DNA of 45,157 nt from Enhydrobacter sp. (GTDB lineage: Bacteria; Pseudomonadota; Alphaproteobacteria; Reyranellales; Reyranellaceae). The notes below the pieces were generated by a model that saw only the letters and a list, made by a program, of their open reading frames with translations, was not told where the DNA came from and searched no databases. Made by a program: the position numbers and the translations under genes. Where the stretch lies: the NCBI GenBank assembly GCA_026126105.1, contig JAHCJV010000045.1:1-45157 (forward strand), read 5' to 3'. Below are positions 16,552-24,926 of the stretch, piece after piece. Each line of letters begins with the position of its first letter. Within the stretch, counting starts at the first letter, position 1.

Positions 16552-17904
16552 ATGACTCCCGCTGAACGCCGGCAAATGATGCTTGCCGGCCCGATCGTGC
16601 CGACCATCTTGACCCTGGCTGCACCCAACGTGCTCAACGTCGCGATGCAGAGCCTGGTCAGCATTTCCGACAGCTTTTTCGTGAGCCAGCTCGGCCTCGT
16701 CGAGCTCGCAGCGCTTGCACTTGTGTTCCCGACGCAGATGGCGCTGGGCCAAATGTCGGCCGGGGCGATGGGCGGAGGCGTGTCCTCCTCGGTGGCGCGG
16801 GCGCTGGGATCAGGCAACCGCGCAGCGGCGGAAGCAGCCGCCGCGCATGCGCTGGTGATCGCGATCGGCATGGCCGCGCTGTTCGCCGTCGTGCTCGTCG
16901 GCTTCGGCCGGCCCATCTTCGGCGCGCTGGGCGGGAGCGGCCGCGCGCTCGAAGGGGCGATCGACTACGCCACGGTCCTGTTCCTCGGCTGCGGCGCGCA
17001 CTGGATCGCCAATACGCTCGCGTCGGTACTGCGCGGCACGGGCGACATGAAGACTCCCGGTTACGCCCTGGTCGCAACGGCGGCGCTGCAGGTGCCACTC
17101 ACCGGTGCGCTCACCCTGGGCTGGCTCGGCCTGCCGAAGCTCGGCATTACCGGGCCGGCCACGGCCGCCGTGATCTCCTTCACGCTCGCTGCGCTCTGGA
17201 TGGTCTCGCGGCTCGTCGGGCCGAAGGCGCCGATCCGGCTGCGCTGGCCGCTCGACGGCTTCCGTTGGCGTTCGTTCCGCGACATCCTCAAGGTCGGGAT
17301 GGTCGCGTGTCTGGTCGTGATCCTGACGAACGGCACGGTGCTGCTGGTGACCGGCCTGATCGCCCGTTCGGGCGATGCGGCGATCGCCGGCTACGGCATC
17401 GGCAGCCGCCTGGAATACATGCTGGTGCCGATCAGCTTCGGCATAGGCGCAACCCTGACCGCGCTGGTCGGCACCAACATAGGCGCAAAGCAATTCGTCC
17501 GTGCGCAGCGCGTGGCCTGGAGCGGCGCGCTGATGGCCGGCGGCATCGCCGCTTCCATCGGCCTGATCGTGGCGATCGAGCCCGATCTCTGGCTCCGGCT
17601 GTTCACCGACGACCCCGGCGCGCTGGCCTCGGGCCGTACCTATCTCAGCATCGTCGGCCCCGTGTATGGCTTCTTCGGCCTCGCCATGGCGCTTTATTTC
17701 GCCAGCCAGGGTACCGGCGAGATGGTGTGGCCGGTGATCGCCAACCTTTGCCGCATCCTCATCGCCGTCTGCGGCAGCCTGCTCGCGCTCGACGTGCTGG
17801 GCTGGGGCCTCCACGGCCTGTTCGTCTTCGTCGCGCTGGGAATCGTCTGCTTCTCGGCAGTGCTCGCCTTCTCGACGACACGGCCGGCCTGGCGGGCGCC
17901 GTAG
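16552..17904 (+). CDS. MATE family efflux transporter
   Basis: A 450-aa inner-membrane protein with about 12 transmembrane segments in two similar halves. Each half begins with the MATE-type pattern: MMLAGPIVPTILTLAAPNVL with QMSAGAMGGGVSSSVARALG in the first, and FRDILKVGMVACLVVILTNG with GTNIGAKQFVRAQRVAWSG in the second. MATE proteins export cationic drugs or metabolites using sodium or proton gradients. ATG 16552 (MTPAERRQMM) is chosen as the earliest start after the intergenic repeat; the upstream Shine-Dalgarno is weak. A reductase gene follows after 50 nt on the same strand. The exported compound is unknown. Confidence 0.93.
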   Translation: MTPAERRQMMLAGPIVPTILTLAAPNVLNVAMQSLVSISDSFFVSQLGLVELAALALVFPTQMALGQMSAGAMGGGVSSSVARALGSGNRAAAEAAAAHALVIAIGMAALFAVVLVGFGRPIFGALGGSGRALEGAIDYATVLFLGCGAHWIANTLASVLRGTGDMKTPGYALVATAALQVPLTGALTLGWLGLPKLGITGPATAAVISFTLAALWMVSRLVGPKAPIRLRWPLDGFRWRSFRDILKVGMVACLVVILTNGTVLLVTGLIARSGDAAIAGYGIGSRLEYMLVPISFGIGATLTALVGTNIGAKQFVRAQRVAWSGALMAGGIAASIGLIVAIEPDLWLRLFTDDPGALASGRTYLSIVGPVYGFFGLAMALYFASQGTGEMVWPVIANLCRILIAVCGSLLALDVLGWGLHGLFVFVALGIVCFSAVLAFSTTRPAWRAP

Positions 17905-17954
17905 CCTTCGAGCGCAATGCTGATCTACAGTCCAATGGACCAAGGAGAGAGACC

Positions 17955-19082
17955 ATGACGACCGGCCTGCAGCTTCGTTCCCTGATCAAGAAGAGCGGCG
18001 AGCTCGAACTGTCGCTGGCGAGGGTGGAAGTGCCCGAACCGGGTCCGGACCAGGTCGTGATCAAGGTCGAGGCGACGCCGATCAACCCGTCCGACCTCGG
18101 CCTGCTGCTCGGTCCCGCCGACATGTCCGCCGCGACCAGCTCCGGCAGCGGCGAGAGCAGGGTCGTGAAGGCCAAGGTTTCGCAGGCCGCCCTACCCTTC
18201 CTCGCCGCACGGCTCGACCAGTCGATGGCCGTCGGCAACGAGGGCGCCGGCACCGTCGTGAAAGCGGGCTCGTCGGATGCCGCGCAGGCGCTGATGGGCA
18301 AGATCGTGTCGGCGGTCGGCGGCTCGATGTATTCGCAGTACCGGGTCCTGAACGCGCGAGACTGCCAGCCGCTGCCGGCCGGTACGACGGCGGCGGAGGG
18401 CGCGTCGTGGTTCGTCAATCCGCTGACGGCGCTCGGCATGACCGAAACGATGAAGCGCGAGGGCCACAAGGCGCTGGTCCACACCGCCGCCGCCTCCAAC
18501 CTCGGCCAGATGCTGAACAAAATCTGCAACGAGGACAGCATCGGGCTGGTCAACATCGTGCGCAGCCCGGCGCAGACCAAGATTCTGAAGGATATCGGCG
18601 CGAAACATGTCGTCGATTCCTCGGCCGCCAGCTTCCAGGACGACCTGGTGCAGGCGCTGGTCGAGACCGGTGCGACGATCGCCTTCGACGCGATCGGCGG
18701 CGGCAAGCTCGCGAGCCAGATCCTCACCGCGATGGAGATCGCCCTCAACAAGACCGCCAAGGAATACAGCCGCTACGGCTCGACCACCCACAAGCAGATC
18801 TACATCTACGGCAGCCTGAACACGGGCGCGGTCGAGCTGACGCGCAACTACGGCATGGCGTGGGGCGTTGGCGGCTGGCTGCTGACGCCGTTCCTGCAGA
18901 AGATCGGACGGCCGGAGCAGGTTCGCCTGCGCGAGCGCGTGGTCAATTCGCTCAAGACCACCTTCGCCAGCCACTACACCAAGACGATCTCCCTGCCCGA
19001 GGCACTCGATCTCGCCAACATCGCCGTCTACAACAAGCGCGCGACCGGCGAGAAATACCTGATCAATCCGAACAAGGGCTGA
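17955..19082 (+). CDS. Zinc-independent MDR-superfamily (quinone oxidoreductase-like) dehydrogenase
   Basis: A 375-aa medium-chain dehydrogenase/reductase. The GroES-like N-domain has PGPDQVVIKVEATPINPSDL, a typical MDR opening, and NEGAGTVVKAG. The nucleotide-binding part has LVHTAAASNLGQMLNKIC, which replaces the usual GxGxxG form, and later IAFDAIGGGKLASQIL. Zinc-ligand Cys clusters are missing, so an NAD(P)H-dependent quinone or enone reductase is more likely than an alcohol dehydrogenase. ATG 17955 follows AAGGAGAGAGACC. The gene lies between the MATE exporter (50 nt) and a deacetylase-like gene (30 nt), a probable operon. Substrate unknown. Confidence 0.85.
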   Translation: MTTGLQLRSLIKKSGELELSLARVEVPEPGPDQVVIKVEATPINPSDLGLLLGPADMSAATSSGSGESRVVKAKVSQAALPFLAARLDQSMAVGNEGAGTVVKAGSSDAAQALMGKIVSAVGGSMYSQYRVLNARDCQPLPAGTTAAEGASWFVNPLTALGMTETMKREGHKALVHTAAASNLGQMLNKICNEDSIGLVNIVRSPAQTKILKDIGAKHVVDSSAASFQDDLVQALVETGATIAFDAIGGGKLASQILTAMEIALNKTAKEYSRYGSTTHKQIYIYGSLNTGAVELTRNYGMAWGVGGWLLTPFLQKIGRPEQVRLRERVVNSLKTTFASHYTKTISLPEALDLANIAVYNKRATGEKYLINPNKG

Positions 19083-19112
19083 GCCTTCGCCGGGACCGCG
19101 GAGACGCACGCG

Positions 19113-19994
19113 ATGACCGAGCCCGGCGACAGTCTGCGCAGGCGCACGCCCTACCTGCCGATCCACAGGCGGCCCAAGCTCACGCTGCCGGGCAACGCGC
19201 GCGTGGCGGTCTGGACGATCGTCAACGTCGAGAACTGGAGTCCGCTTGGCGCAATGCCGCGCACCGTGCTGCCGCCGCCGATGGGCCAGGCATTGTTGCC
19301 TGACGTGCCGAACTGGGCGTGGCACGAGTACGGCATGCGGGTCGGCTTCTGGCGCTTTGTCGAGGTGCTGGGTGCGCGCAAGCTGAAGGCGACGTTCGCG
19401 CTGAACGGCACGGCCATCGACCTCTACCGCGAGGCGTGCCAGGCGGCGCTCGACGCCGGCTGGGACTTCATGGGCCACGGCTTCGTGCAGAAGCCGATGC
19501 ACACGGTCGACGACCAGCGCGCCACCATCGCCAGCACCATCAACGCGATCAAAGATTTCACAGGGAAGCCGCCGCGCGGCTGGGAATCGCCCGGCCTCAC
19601 GGAGACCGACGAAACCCTCGACCTGCTGGCCGAAGCCGGCATCGAGTACGTCGCCGACTGGGTGCTCGACGAGCAACCAGTGCCGCTCGCCACGCGAGCC
19701 GGCACGATCGTTTCTGTGCCTTACACGGTCGAGATCAACGACGTGGTGATCAGCGCCGTCGAGAAGCAGCTCTCGGACGAGATCTTCCGTCGCGGCCGCG
19801 ACCAGTTCGACCGCCTCTGGCTCGACGGTGCCAAGGCGCCGCGGGTGATGGCGATCTCGATCCACCCCTACCTCACGGGCGTGCCGCACCGGATCAAGTA
19901 TCTCGAGATGCTGTACGACTACATCCTCGGCCATGAGGGCGTGGTGCTGTGGACCGGCGCCGAGATCCTCGACTGGTACCGCTCGCAGACATGA
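19113..19994 (+). CDS. Polysaccharide deacetylase-fold protein (second copy of the family)
   Basis: A 293-aa CE4-fold protein without a signal peptide. Family features are ARVAVWTIVNVENWSP near the N-terminus, KATFALNGTAIDLY, WDFMGHGFVQKPMH in the middle, PPRGWESPGLTETDETL, and VMAISIHPYLTGVPHRIKYL near the C-terminus. It is a distant paralogue of the protein at 8130-9038 and shares its HGF/HGR and IHP/LHT positions. PuuE-like amidohydrolase activity is a family-based guess. ATG 19113. Its stop overlaps the autotransporter start in ATGA, an unusual coupling of a cytoplasmic enzyme with an outer-membrane protein. Confidence 0.85.
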   Translation: MTEPGDSLRRRTPYLPIHRRPKLTLPGNARVAVWTIVNVENWSPLGAMPRTVLPPPMGQALLPDVPNWAWHEYGMRVGFWRFVEVLGARKLKATFALNGTAIDLYREACQAALDAGWDFMGHGFVQKPMHTVDDQRATIASTINAIKDFTGKPPRGWESPGLTETDETLDLLAEAGIEYVADWVLDEQPVPLATRAGTIVSVPYTVEINDVVISAVEKQLSDEIFRRGRDQFDRLWLDGAKAPRVMAISIHPYLTGVPHRIKYLEMLYDYILGHEGVVLWTGAEILDWYRSQT

Positions 19995-21871
19995 GGCGGC
20001 CAAAGGGCGCCGGCGCCCTCGCCGGTCTCTTGGGGTTGCTCGCCGTCTTCACCGGTCCGGCGCTCGCCCAGACCGGCCCACTGCCGCCCGGCGAGATCGT
20101 CACCGGTCCGGTGGCGCGCGGCCAGAGCTTCACGTCGGTCGGCCAGCAAGGCACGACTTTCCCGTCGATCGCCAACGGCATCGACGCCAACGGCTACCTC
20201 GGCCTGCTGATCACGCCCACGACGCTGTCCTTTGTCAATTCCGCCGCCTCGCCGGCGGTTGCGATCCTGACCACGGCGCCGACGCAGTACGTGCGCTTCT
20301 ACGCTCCGGGCAGCTCGAACCAGGCCGGCTCCTTCCTTGTCGGCTCCAATCAGGTGCGCGGCCTCACCGCGACCCAGGTCCGCGACGTGCTGGCGCTGCC
20401 CTACGTGCCGACCATGCAGACCGTCGTGCGCTTGCCGGCGGGCACCTGCCTGCTGATCGGCACGGGCGGGCCGATCCTCACGCCGCCGACCGTGTGGGGC
20501 AACGGCGGTGCGGTGCAGGAATATCTGATCGGCCGGAGCACGAACGGCAGCTGTAGCTCGGGAACGCCTGGCTTCACCGGCAGCTTCGTCAACGGCCAGT
20601 CGATCGGCGCGGGCGCCTTCCTCTACGCGCCGCACCTCGGCGGCGGCAACGCGGGAGCGGTCGCAGCCGCTCTAGACCGTGGCCCTTACCCGGCGCTGTT
20701 CAGTGGCATGGACGGCCTCTACAACGCGCTCGACCTGCTGAACGACGGCGGCAATTCGAGCCCGCTGCGCAACGCCATGCTGCAGCTCGACGGCGAGGTC
20801 CATGCCAGCACGCAATCGGTGCTGCTGGGCGACAGCCTGTATCTGCGTCAGGCGCTGCTCGGCCGCATGCGGCAGGCCTCGTTTGCCGGCGCTCCGGCCG
20901 CCGGCTCGGCGCTGGCCTCCGGTGGCCCGGCGCTGGCCTACGCCGGCGGTACCGATCCCCGCCCCGGTGAGGTGCGCTCGGACGCTGGACCGGCCTTCGG
21001 CGAGACGTCCCAGGCCGTGGCGCCAGAGACCGACCGCCGGACGGCATTGTGGGTCCAGGGCGTCGGTGCCTGGGGCTCGCTGCAGGGCAACGACGACGCG
21101 GCCGGGCTGAGCCGCACGCTCGCCGGCTTCATCGCCGGCGCCGACCATCGCTTCGCGTCGAACTGGTTCGCCGGGATTGCAGGCGGCTACACGACCTCCT
21201 CGGTGTCGGTGGCCGATCGCCAGAGCGCCGCGACGGTCGGCAGCGCCCACCTCGCGGTCTACACCGGAGCGAGCTTCGGTGCGTGGAACCTGCGCGCCGC
21301 TGCATCGGCGAGCTTGAGCACCGTCACCAGCAGCCGCACGATCAGCTTCCCGGGCTTTGTCGACGGCCTGGGGGCGACCTATACCGCGACCACCACGCAG
21401 CTTTTCGGAGAGGCCGGCTACGGCGTCACCGTCGGCAAGGTCACGGCCGAGCCGTTCGCCGGCATGAGCGTCGTCCGTCTCGATTCCGGCGGCTTCACCG
21501 AGCGGGGCACGCCGGGCATCGCCGCCCTCGCCTCTTCCGGCACCAGCACCACCGTCGGCTTCTCGACGCTGGGCGCGCGCGCGGCGACCGACGTCGATCT
21601 CGGCAACGAGACGGTGCTGACACCGCGGGTCTCGATCGCCTGGCAGCATGCCTACGGCACCGTCGCGCCCACCGCGACCCTGTCCTTTGCCAGCAACGGC
21701 GCTGCCTTCACCACGACGGCGCTGCCGCTCGCCCGCGATAGTGCGCTGATCGAGGCCGGTGCGACACTACGTTTCAACCGCCAGCTTGCGTTCGAGGTGA
21801 GCTACCTCGGCCAGTTCGGCGCCGGCACGCAGGACACCTGGCTGACGGGACGATTCAGCCTGCGGTTCTGA
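19991..21871 (+). CDS. Autotransporter domain-containing outer-membrane protein
   Basis: A 626-aa secreted protein with three parts. A signal peptide (MRRPKGAGALAGLLGLLAVF, cleaved after ALAQ) comes first. A short passenger follows to about 340, with one Cys in PAGTCLLIGTG and one in STNGSCSSGTPG, which may form a disulfide. The C-terminal beta-barrel, about 350-626, begins LWVQGVGAWGSLQGND, shows repeated amphipathic strands (TLAGFIAGADHRFASNWFAG), and ends LTGRFSLRF. The terminal Phe is the classical outer-membrane barrel signal. The passenger has no beta-helix repeat or protease motif that I can identify. ATG 19991 overlaps the upstream stop. Role unknown; a surface or adhesion function is possible. 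Confidence 0.88.
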   Translation: MRRPKGAGALAGLLGLLAVFTGPALAQTGPLPPGEIVTGPVARGQSFTSVGQQGTTFPSIANGIDANGYLGLLITPTTLSFVNSAASPAVAILTTAPTQYVRFYAPGSSNQAGSFLVGSNQVRGLTATQVRDVLALPYVPTMQTVVRLPAGTCLLIGTGGPILTPPTVWGNGGAVQEYLIGRSTNGSCSSGTPGFTGSFVNGQSIGAGAFLYAPHLGGGNAGAVAAALDRGPYPALFSGMDGLYNALDLLNDGGNSSPLRNAMLQLDGEVHASTQSVLLGDSLYLRQALLGRMRQASFAGAPAAGSALASGGPALAYAGGTDPRPGEVRSDAGPAFGETSQAVAPETDRRTALWVQGVGAWGSLQGNDDAAGLSRTLAGFIAGADHRFASNWFAGIAGGYTTSSVSVADRQSAATVGSAHLAVYTGASFGAWNLRAAASASLSTVTSSRTISFPGFVDGLGATYTATTTQLFGEAGYGVTVGKVTAEPFAGMSVVRLDSGGFTERGTPGIAALASSGTSTTVGFSTLGARAATDVDLGNETVLTPRVSIAWQHAYGTVAPTATLSFASNGAAFTTTALPLARDSALIEAGATLRFNRQLAFEVSYLGQFGAGTQDTWLTGRFSLRF

Positions 21872-21910
21872 TGCCGCGGTCGATCTCGGCCTCGACGGCG
21901 ATCCGCGCCA

Positions 21911-22378
21911 TCAGAGCGGGTCGGCCAGCAGGGTCGGCACGGAGAAGGTGTCGAGCTGGACGATGTTGGCCTCGAACAGCAGCCGGCTGCCCGCACAGGC
22001 GATGCGGCTGCGATACTCGCCGACGCCGAACAGGCGGCTCACTCCTTCCTGGTCGGTGTGATAGACGGCGAACGGCGTCTCGACCGAGACGATGCCGCCG
22101 GACGGCTCGTCGAAGCGCGGCAGGCCGAGAATGTGTCGCGCGCTGTAGATGTCGTACTCGTTCACCTCTAGAAGCGTCGTGATGCGATCGCGCAGCATGT
22201 CCTTGTTCCGGCACAGCATCAAGGACGCCGGCAGCCCGAGCTGGACGTTCTCCCGCGGCACGATCTGGTACGTTGCCTGCTCGGCAAACAGATCGAGCCA
22301 TTCGTCGTACCGCTCCGAATCGAGCAGCGAGGCATAGTCGGCGAACAGCCGGCCGATCCGCTCCCCCAGGCTCGCCAT
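21911..22378 (-). CDS. Aromatic-ring-hydroxylating dioxygenase beta subunit
   Basis: A 155-aa cone-shaped (NTF2-like) small subunit that supports a Rieske dioxygenase alpha subunit. The features are YASLLDSERYDEWLDLFAE near the N-terminus, the family-typical long strand YDIYSARHILG, and GVGEYRSRIACAGSRLLFEA. It has no metal ligands, as expected. Its ATG (22378-22376) overlaps the alpha-subunit TGA by one base (TGATG), so the two are made in equal amounts. Identification is mainly from size, fold pattern and position next to alpha. Confidence 0.9.
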   Translation of the reverse strand: MASLGERIGRLFADYASLLDSERYDEWLDLFAEQATYQIVPRENVQLGLPASLMLCRNKDMLRDRITTLLEVNEYDIYSARHILGLPRFDEPSGGIVSVETPFAVYHTDQEGVSRLFGVGEYRSRIACAGSRLLFEANIVQLDTFSVPTLLADPL

Positions 22379-23631
22379 CAGCGCACGCCGCCCGCCGGCT
22401 CGATGCCCATGAACTGCGCGTAGTTGGACCAGAAGCCGCGCAGGGAAAGATCGGTGCCGCGACCGAATTCGCGCGGCAGCGGTCCCTTCCCGCCCATCTC
22501 GATCAGCGACGTCGCGTCGAGCTGGGTGCGGGTTGCCGCCGAGACGATCTCGACCGCCTCGCCGTCCTCCATGGCGACATAGCCCGCCGGGCCCGACATG
22601 TTCGCCGCCAGCAGCCGGCGCTCGGTCATGTCCTCGTCGTCGTCGGCATAGCCGACCAGGGTGAAGACCAGCTCGTGCTCGCCGGCCGATTTCGGCCGCA
22701 CCTGCCGGATGGCGATCGCATTGCCGCTATGGACGAAGATCGTGCAGGGAAAGACGTTCATGATCAGCCCGCGCAGGCCATCATTGCGCTCCGGCCGCAT
22801 TTTCAGGAACGACGGATCCCGCAGCTTGAGCTTGAAGGCATCCGGCGTCGCCGATGCATAGGCCGCCTTCGCGGCCTCGTCACTGTCGCTGTTGGCGTAG
22901 TCGAAGGTCCAGGTATGGCGATGCCGCGCATCCATTGCCTGGCCGCCCTTCTGCGTCGCGCGGCCCATGCCGAAGGCGGTCAGGAAGGCGTGCAGCAGGC
23001 TTGCATGGTAGTTGTCGCGGCTGTTCTCGACATAGAGCTTCCAGTTGCCGGTCATGCGCTGGCGCTGGTAGCCGAGCAGCCGGACCGGCTTGTGATAGAT
23101 GCGCGCGATGTGCTCGCAGACCTCCGGGCCGAGATAGTCCTCGAGCGATTCGGCCTCGGCCGAGAGCGTGCCGAAGATCACCCCGTTCAGGCTCGAGACC
23201 CGCAGCCGCTGCAGCCCGTGATCGGCGAGCTTGAAGTCGGCCGGCAGGCCGTCGCGGCCTGCGACCCCGTTGCGGAACGGAACGCCGACCAGCTGCCCGT
23301 CGAGGGCGAAGCACCAGCGGTGATAGATGCAGGTATGGTTCTTCGCATTGCCGCGCGCCTCGCGCCGGACCAGTGCGCCGCGATGGGCGCAGCGATTCAC
23401 GAAGGCATGAACGGCGCCGTCGCGATCGCGGCTGACCAGGATCGGGATGTCGCCCATGAAGCTCGTCTTGAAATCGCCCGGCTCGGGAAGCTCGGCCTCG
23501 AGCGCGAGGTAGGACCAGGTCCTGCCGGCAAAGATCTTCTCGCGCTCCTGCTCGAAGATCCCTTCGTCGTGATAGACGACGTACGGCACCCGGCTGTAGT
23601 CGTCCCGCTGCCATTCGATCCTGCGGTTCAT
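22378..23631 (-). CDS. Aromatic-ring-hydroxylating dioxygenase alpha subunit (Rieske)
   Basis: A 417-aa catalytic subunit. The Rieske [2Fe-2S] ligands are C81-x-H83 (NRCAHRGALVRR) and C101-x2-H104 (TCIYHRWCF). The mononuclear iron site shows the canonical D206, H209 and H214 in ENSRDNYHASLLHAF. The sequence resembles the anthranilate/salicylate-type oxygenases in layout. Start ATG 23631 (MNRRIEWQRDD); the reading frame is open further upstream but overlaps the hydrolase gene out of frame. It follows the MetX-like hydrolase by 59 nt and is coupled to the beta gene. No ferredoxin or reductase gene occurs in the window, so electron donors must be encoded elsewhere. The aromatic substrate is not identifiable. 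Confidence 0.93.
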   Translation of the reverse strand: MNRRIEWQRDDYSRVPYVVYHDEGIFEQEREKIFAGRTWSYLALEAELPEPGDFKTSFMGDIPILVSRDRDGAVHAFVNRCAHRGALVRREARGNAKNHTCIYHRWCFALDGQLVGVPFRNGVAGRDGLPADFKLADHGLQRLRVSSLNGVIFGTLSAEAESLEDYLGPEVCEHIARIYHKPVRLLGYQRQRMTGNWKLYVENSRDNYHASLLHAFLTAFGMGRATQKGGQAMDARHRHTWTFDYANSDSDEAAKAAYASATPDAFKLKLRDPSFLKMRPERNDGLRGLIMNVFPCTIFVHSGNAIAIRQVRPKSAGEHELVFTLVGYADDDEDMTERRLLAANMSGPAGYVAMEDGEAVEIVSAATRTQLDATSLIEMGGKGPLPREFGRGTDLSLRGFWSNYAQFMGIEPAGGVR

Positions 23632-23690
23632 CGTCCGTCCACCTGCGTCCGTCGGGGCACGGTCGGAACGATGCAACTCCCATGCCCGGC

Positions 23691-24698
23691 TCAGCCCAGC
23701 TCCTGCAAGAACGCAGCGAGAAGCGGCTTCCAGATCGCCGCCTGCAAATGCGTAAAGTGCCCGTGCGTCTCGGCACTCGCCGGCACCAGGACGAACCGCG
23801 CGCCGGGAATCTGGCGGATTGCCGGCTCGACCACCCCGAGTTCCGGCGGGTTCACTGCATCGTCGGCAAAGTTGATGGCGAGCAGCCTGGCCGTGATCTT
23901 CCCGAGCAGAGGCGCGGGATCGTAGTCCATGACCGCCTCGGTGGCGTAGAGCTGGTCGTTGGCGTCGCCCCTCGCGACGTTCGCGACCCATTGCCTGTAG
24001 AGCGCGTCCGCGGCCTCGCGCGTGCTGCCCATCTCCTGCAGACGGACGACGCTCTCGGTCATCAGAGAGGCGAACGGCGCGGTGCGGATGTAGTGTGTCG
24101 GCTTGGTCGTGTAGTTGCCCTCGTTCCAGCCGGGATCGTTGCGGATCGCCTCGATGGCGATGCGCCGCGAGATCCAGTTGCCGCCGGAAATCTCGACCGG
24201 CTGGCTGGCGATCGGCACCAGCGCGTCCATGAAGCCGGGATACAGGCCGCCCCACATCCAGCAGTGCATGCCGCCCATCGAGCTGCCCAGCACCAGGCGC
24301 AGATGGCGGATGCCGAGATGCTCGGTGAGCAGGCGATACTGAGAGGCGACGATGTCGCGATAGCGATACCGCGGGAACCTCGCGCGCAGTCCGTCGCTCG
24401 GCTTGCTCGAGCCGCCGCGACCGATGCCGTCGGGCATGACGAGGTAATAGCGCGAGGCGTCGAGCGGCTGGCCGGCGCCGAACAGCTCGTCCGCAAGCGA
24501 CGGCAGCAGCCAGTTCCTGCCCGTGCCGCTCGTGCCATGCAGCAGCAGGACGGCGTTGTCGATCTCGCCGGCGGCGTTGCGGCTCGGGGTGCCGATGGTG
24601 GTGTAGTGCAGCTTGAGCTCGGGCAGTGTCTCGCCGCTCGCGAAGACATAGTCCCCGAGCACGAAATCGCCCTCACGGTGGTGCGGCCAGGTTGACAT
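23691..24698 (-). CDS. Alpha/beta hydrolase, homoserine O-acetyltransferase (MetX)-like
   Basis: A 335-aa alpha/beta-hydrolase-fold protein related to MetX. The oxyanion region is LLLHGTSGTG, the nucleophile elbow GSSMGG places Ser140 as nucleophile, and the end carries Asp in INFADDAVNPPE and His in ETHGHFTH. The motif RIAIEAIRNDPGWNEGNY matches the MetX lid region. True methionine-pathway MetX is usually longer (about 370-380 aa) and this copy precedes Rieske dioxygenase genes, so I favour a catabolic hydrolase or acyltransferase. ATG 24698. The three genes to 21911 form a likely operon. Confidence 0.85.
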   Translation of the reverse strand: MSTWPHHREGDFVLGDYVFASGETLPELKLHYTTIGTPSRNAAGEIDNAVLLLHGTSGTGRNWLLPSLADELFGAGQPLDASRYYLVMPDGIGRGGSSKPSDGLRARFPRYRYRDIVASQYRLLTEHLGIRHLRLVLGSSMGGMHCWMWGGLYPGFMDALVPIASQPVEISGGNWISRRIAIEAIRNDPGWNEGNYTTKPTHYIRTAPFASLMTESVVRLQEMGSTREAADALYRQWVANVARGDANDQLYATEAVMDYDPAPLLGKITARLLAINFADDAVNPPELGVVEPAIRQIPGARFVLVPASAETHGHFTHLQAAIWKPLLAAFLQELG

Positions 24699-24722
24699 GC
24701 AGACTCGAGTCCCCCCGTTTCA

Positions 24723-24810
24723 GTCGTCCTGAGCGCAGCGAAGACCTCGCGCCAGCGACCCGGCCCGTGTTCGAACGAACGACGAGATCCTTCGCTGCGC
24801 TCAGGATGAC
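24723..24810. repeat. REP-like inverted repeat in divergent intergenic region
   Basis: The left arm near 24723-24749 (GTCGTCCTGAGCGCAGCGAA at its start) pairs with the right arm near 24783-24810 (ending GCGCTCAGGATGAC), with one mismatch over the first 21 bases and about 33 bases between. This is the same GTCNTCCTGAGCG/AGCGAAG family as the elements at 16.3 and 31.1 kb. A shorter 9-bp stem of CGATCCCGC type lies at about 24840-24874. Both are in the promoter region shared by the divergent MetX-like and Cys-hydrolase genes. Confidence 0.65.
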
Positions 24811-24926
24811 AACGATAGCTCACTATCCCGCGGCTTGCTCGATCCCGCGCAGCGGAAAGCAAGGAGCGGGATCGAAAGAGGTGCGGTTGTCGCGTAAGCT
24901 GCTTCCAACAGTTTAGGGAGGTGTCG

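Noticed and set aside
18192..20003. A 603-codon minus-strand open frame
   Set aside because: It lies antisense to the MDR reductase and deacetylase-like genes, with the same biased composition and no motif.
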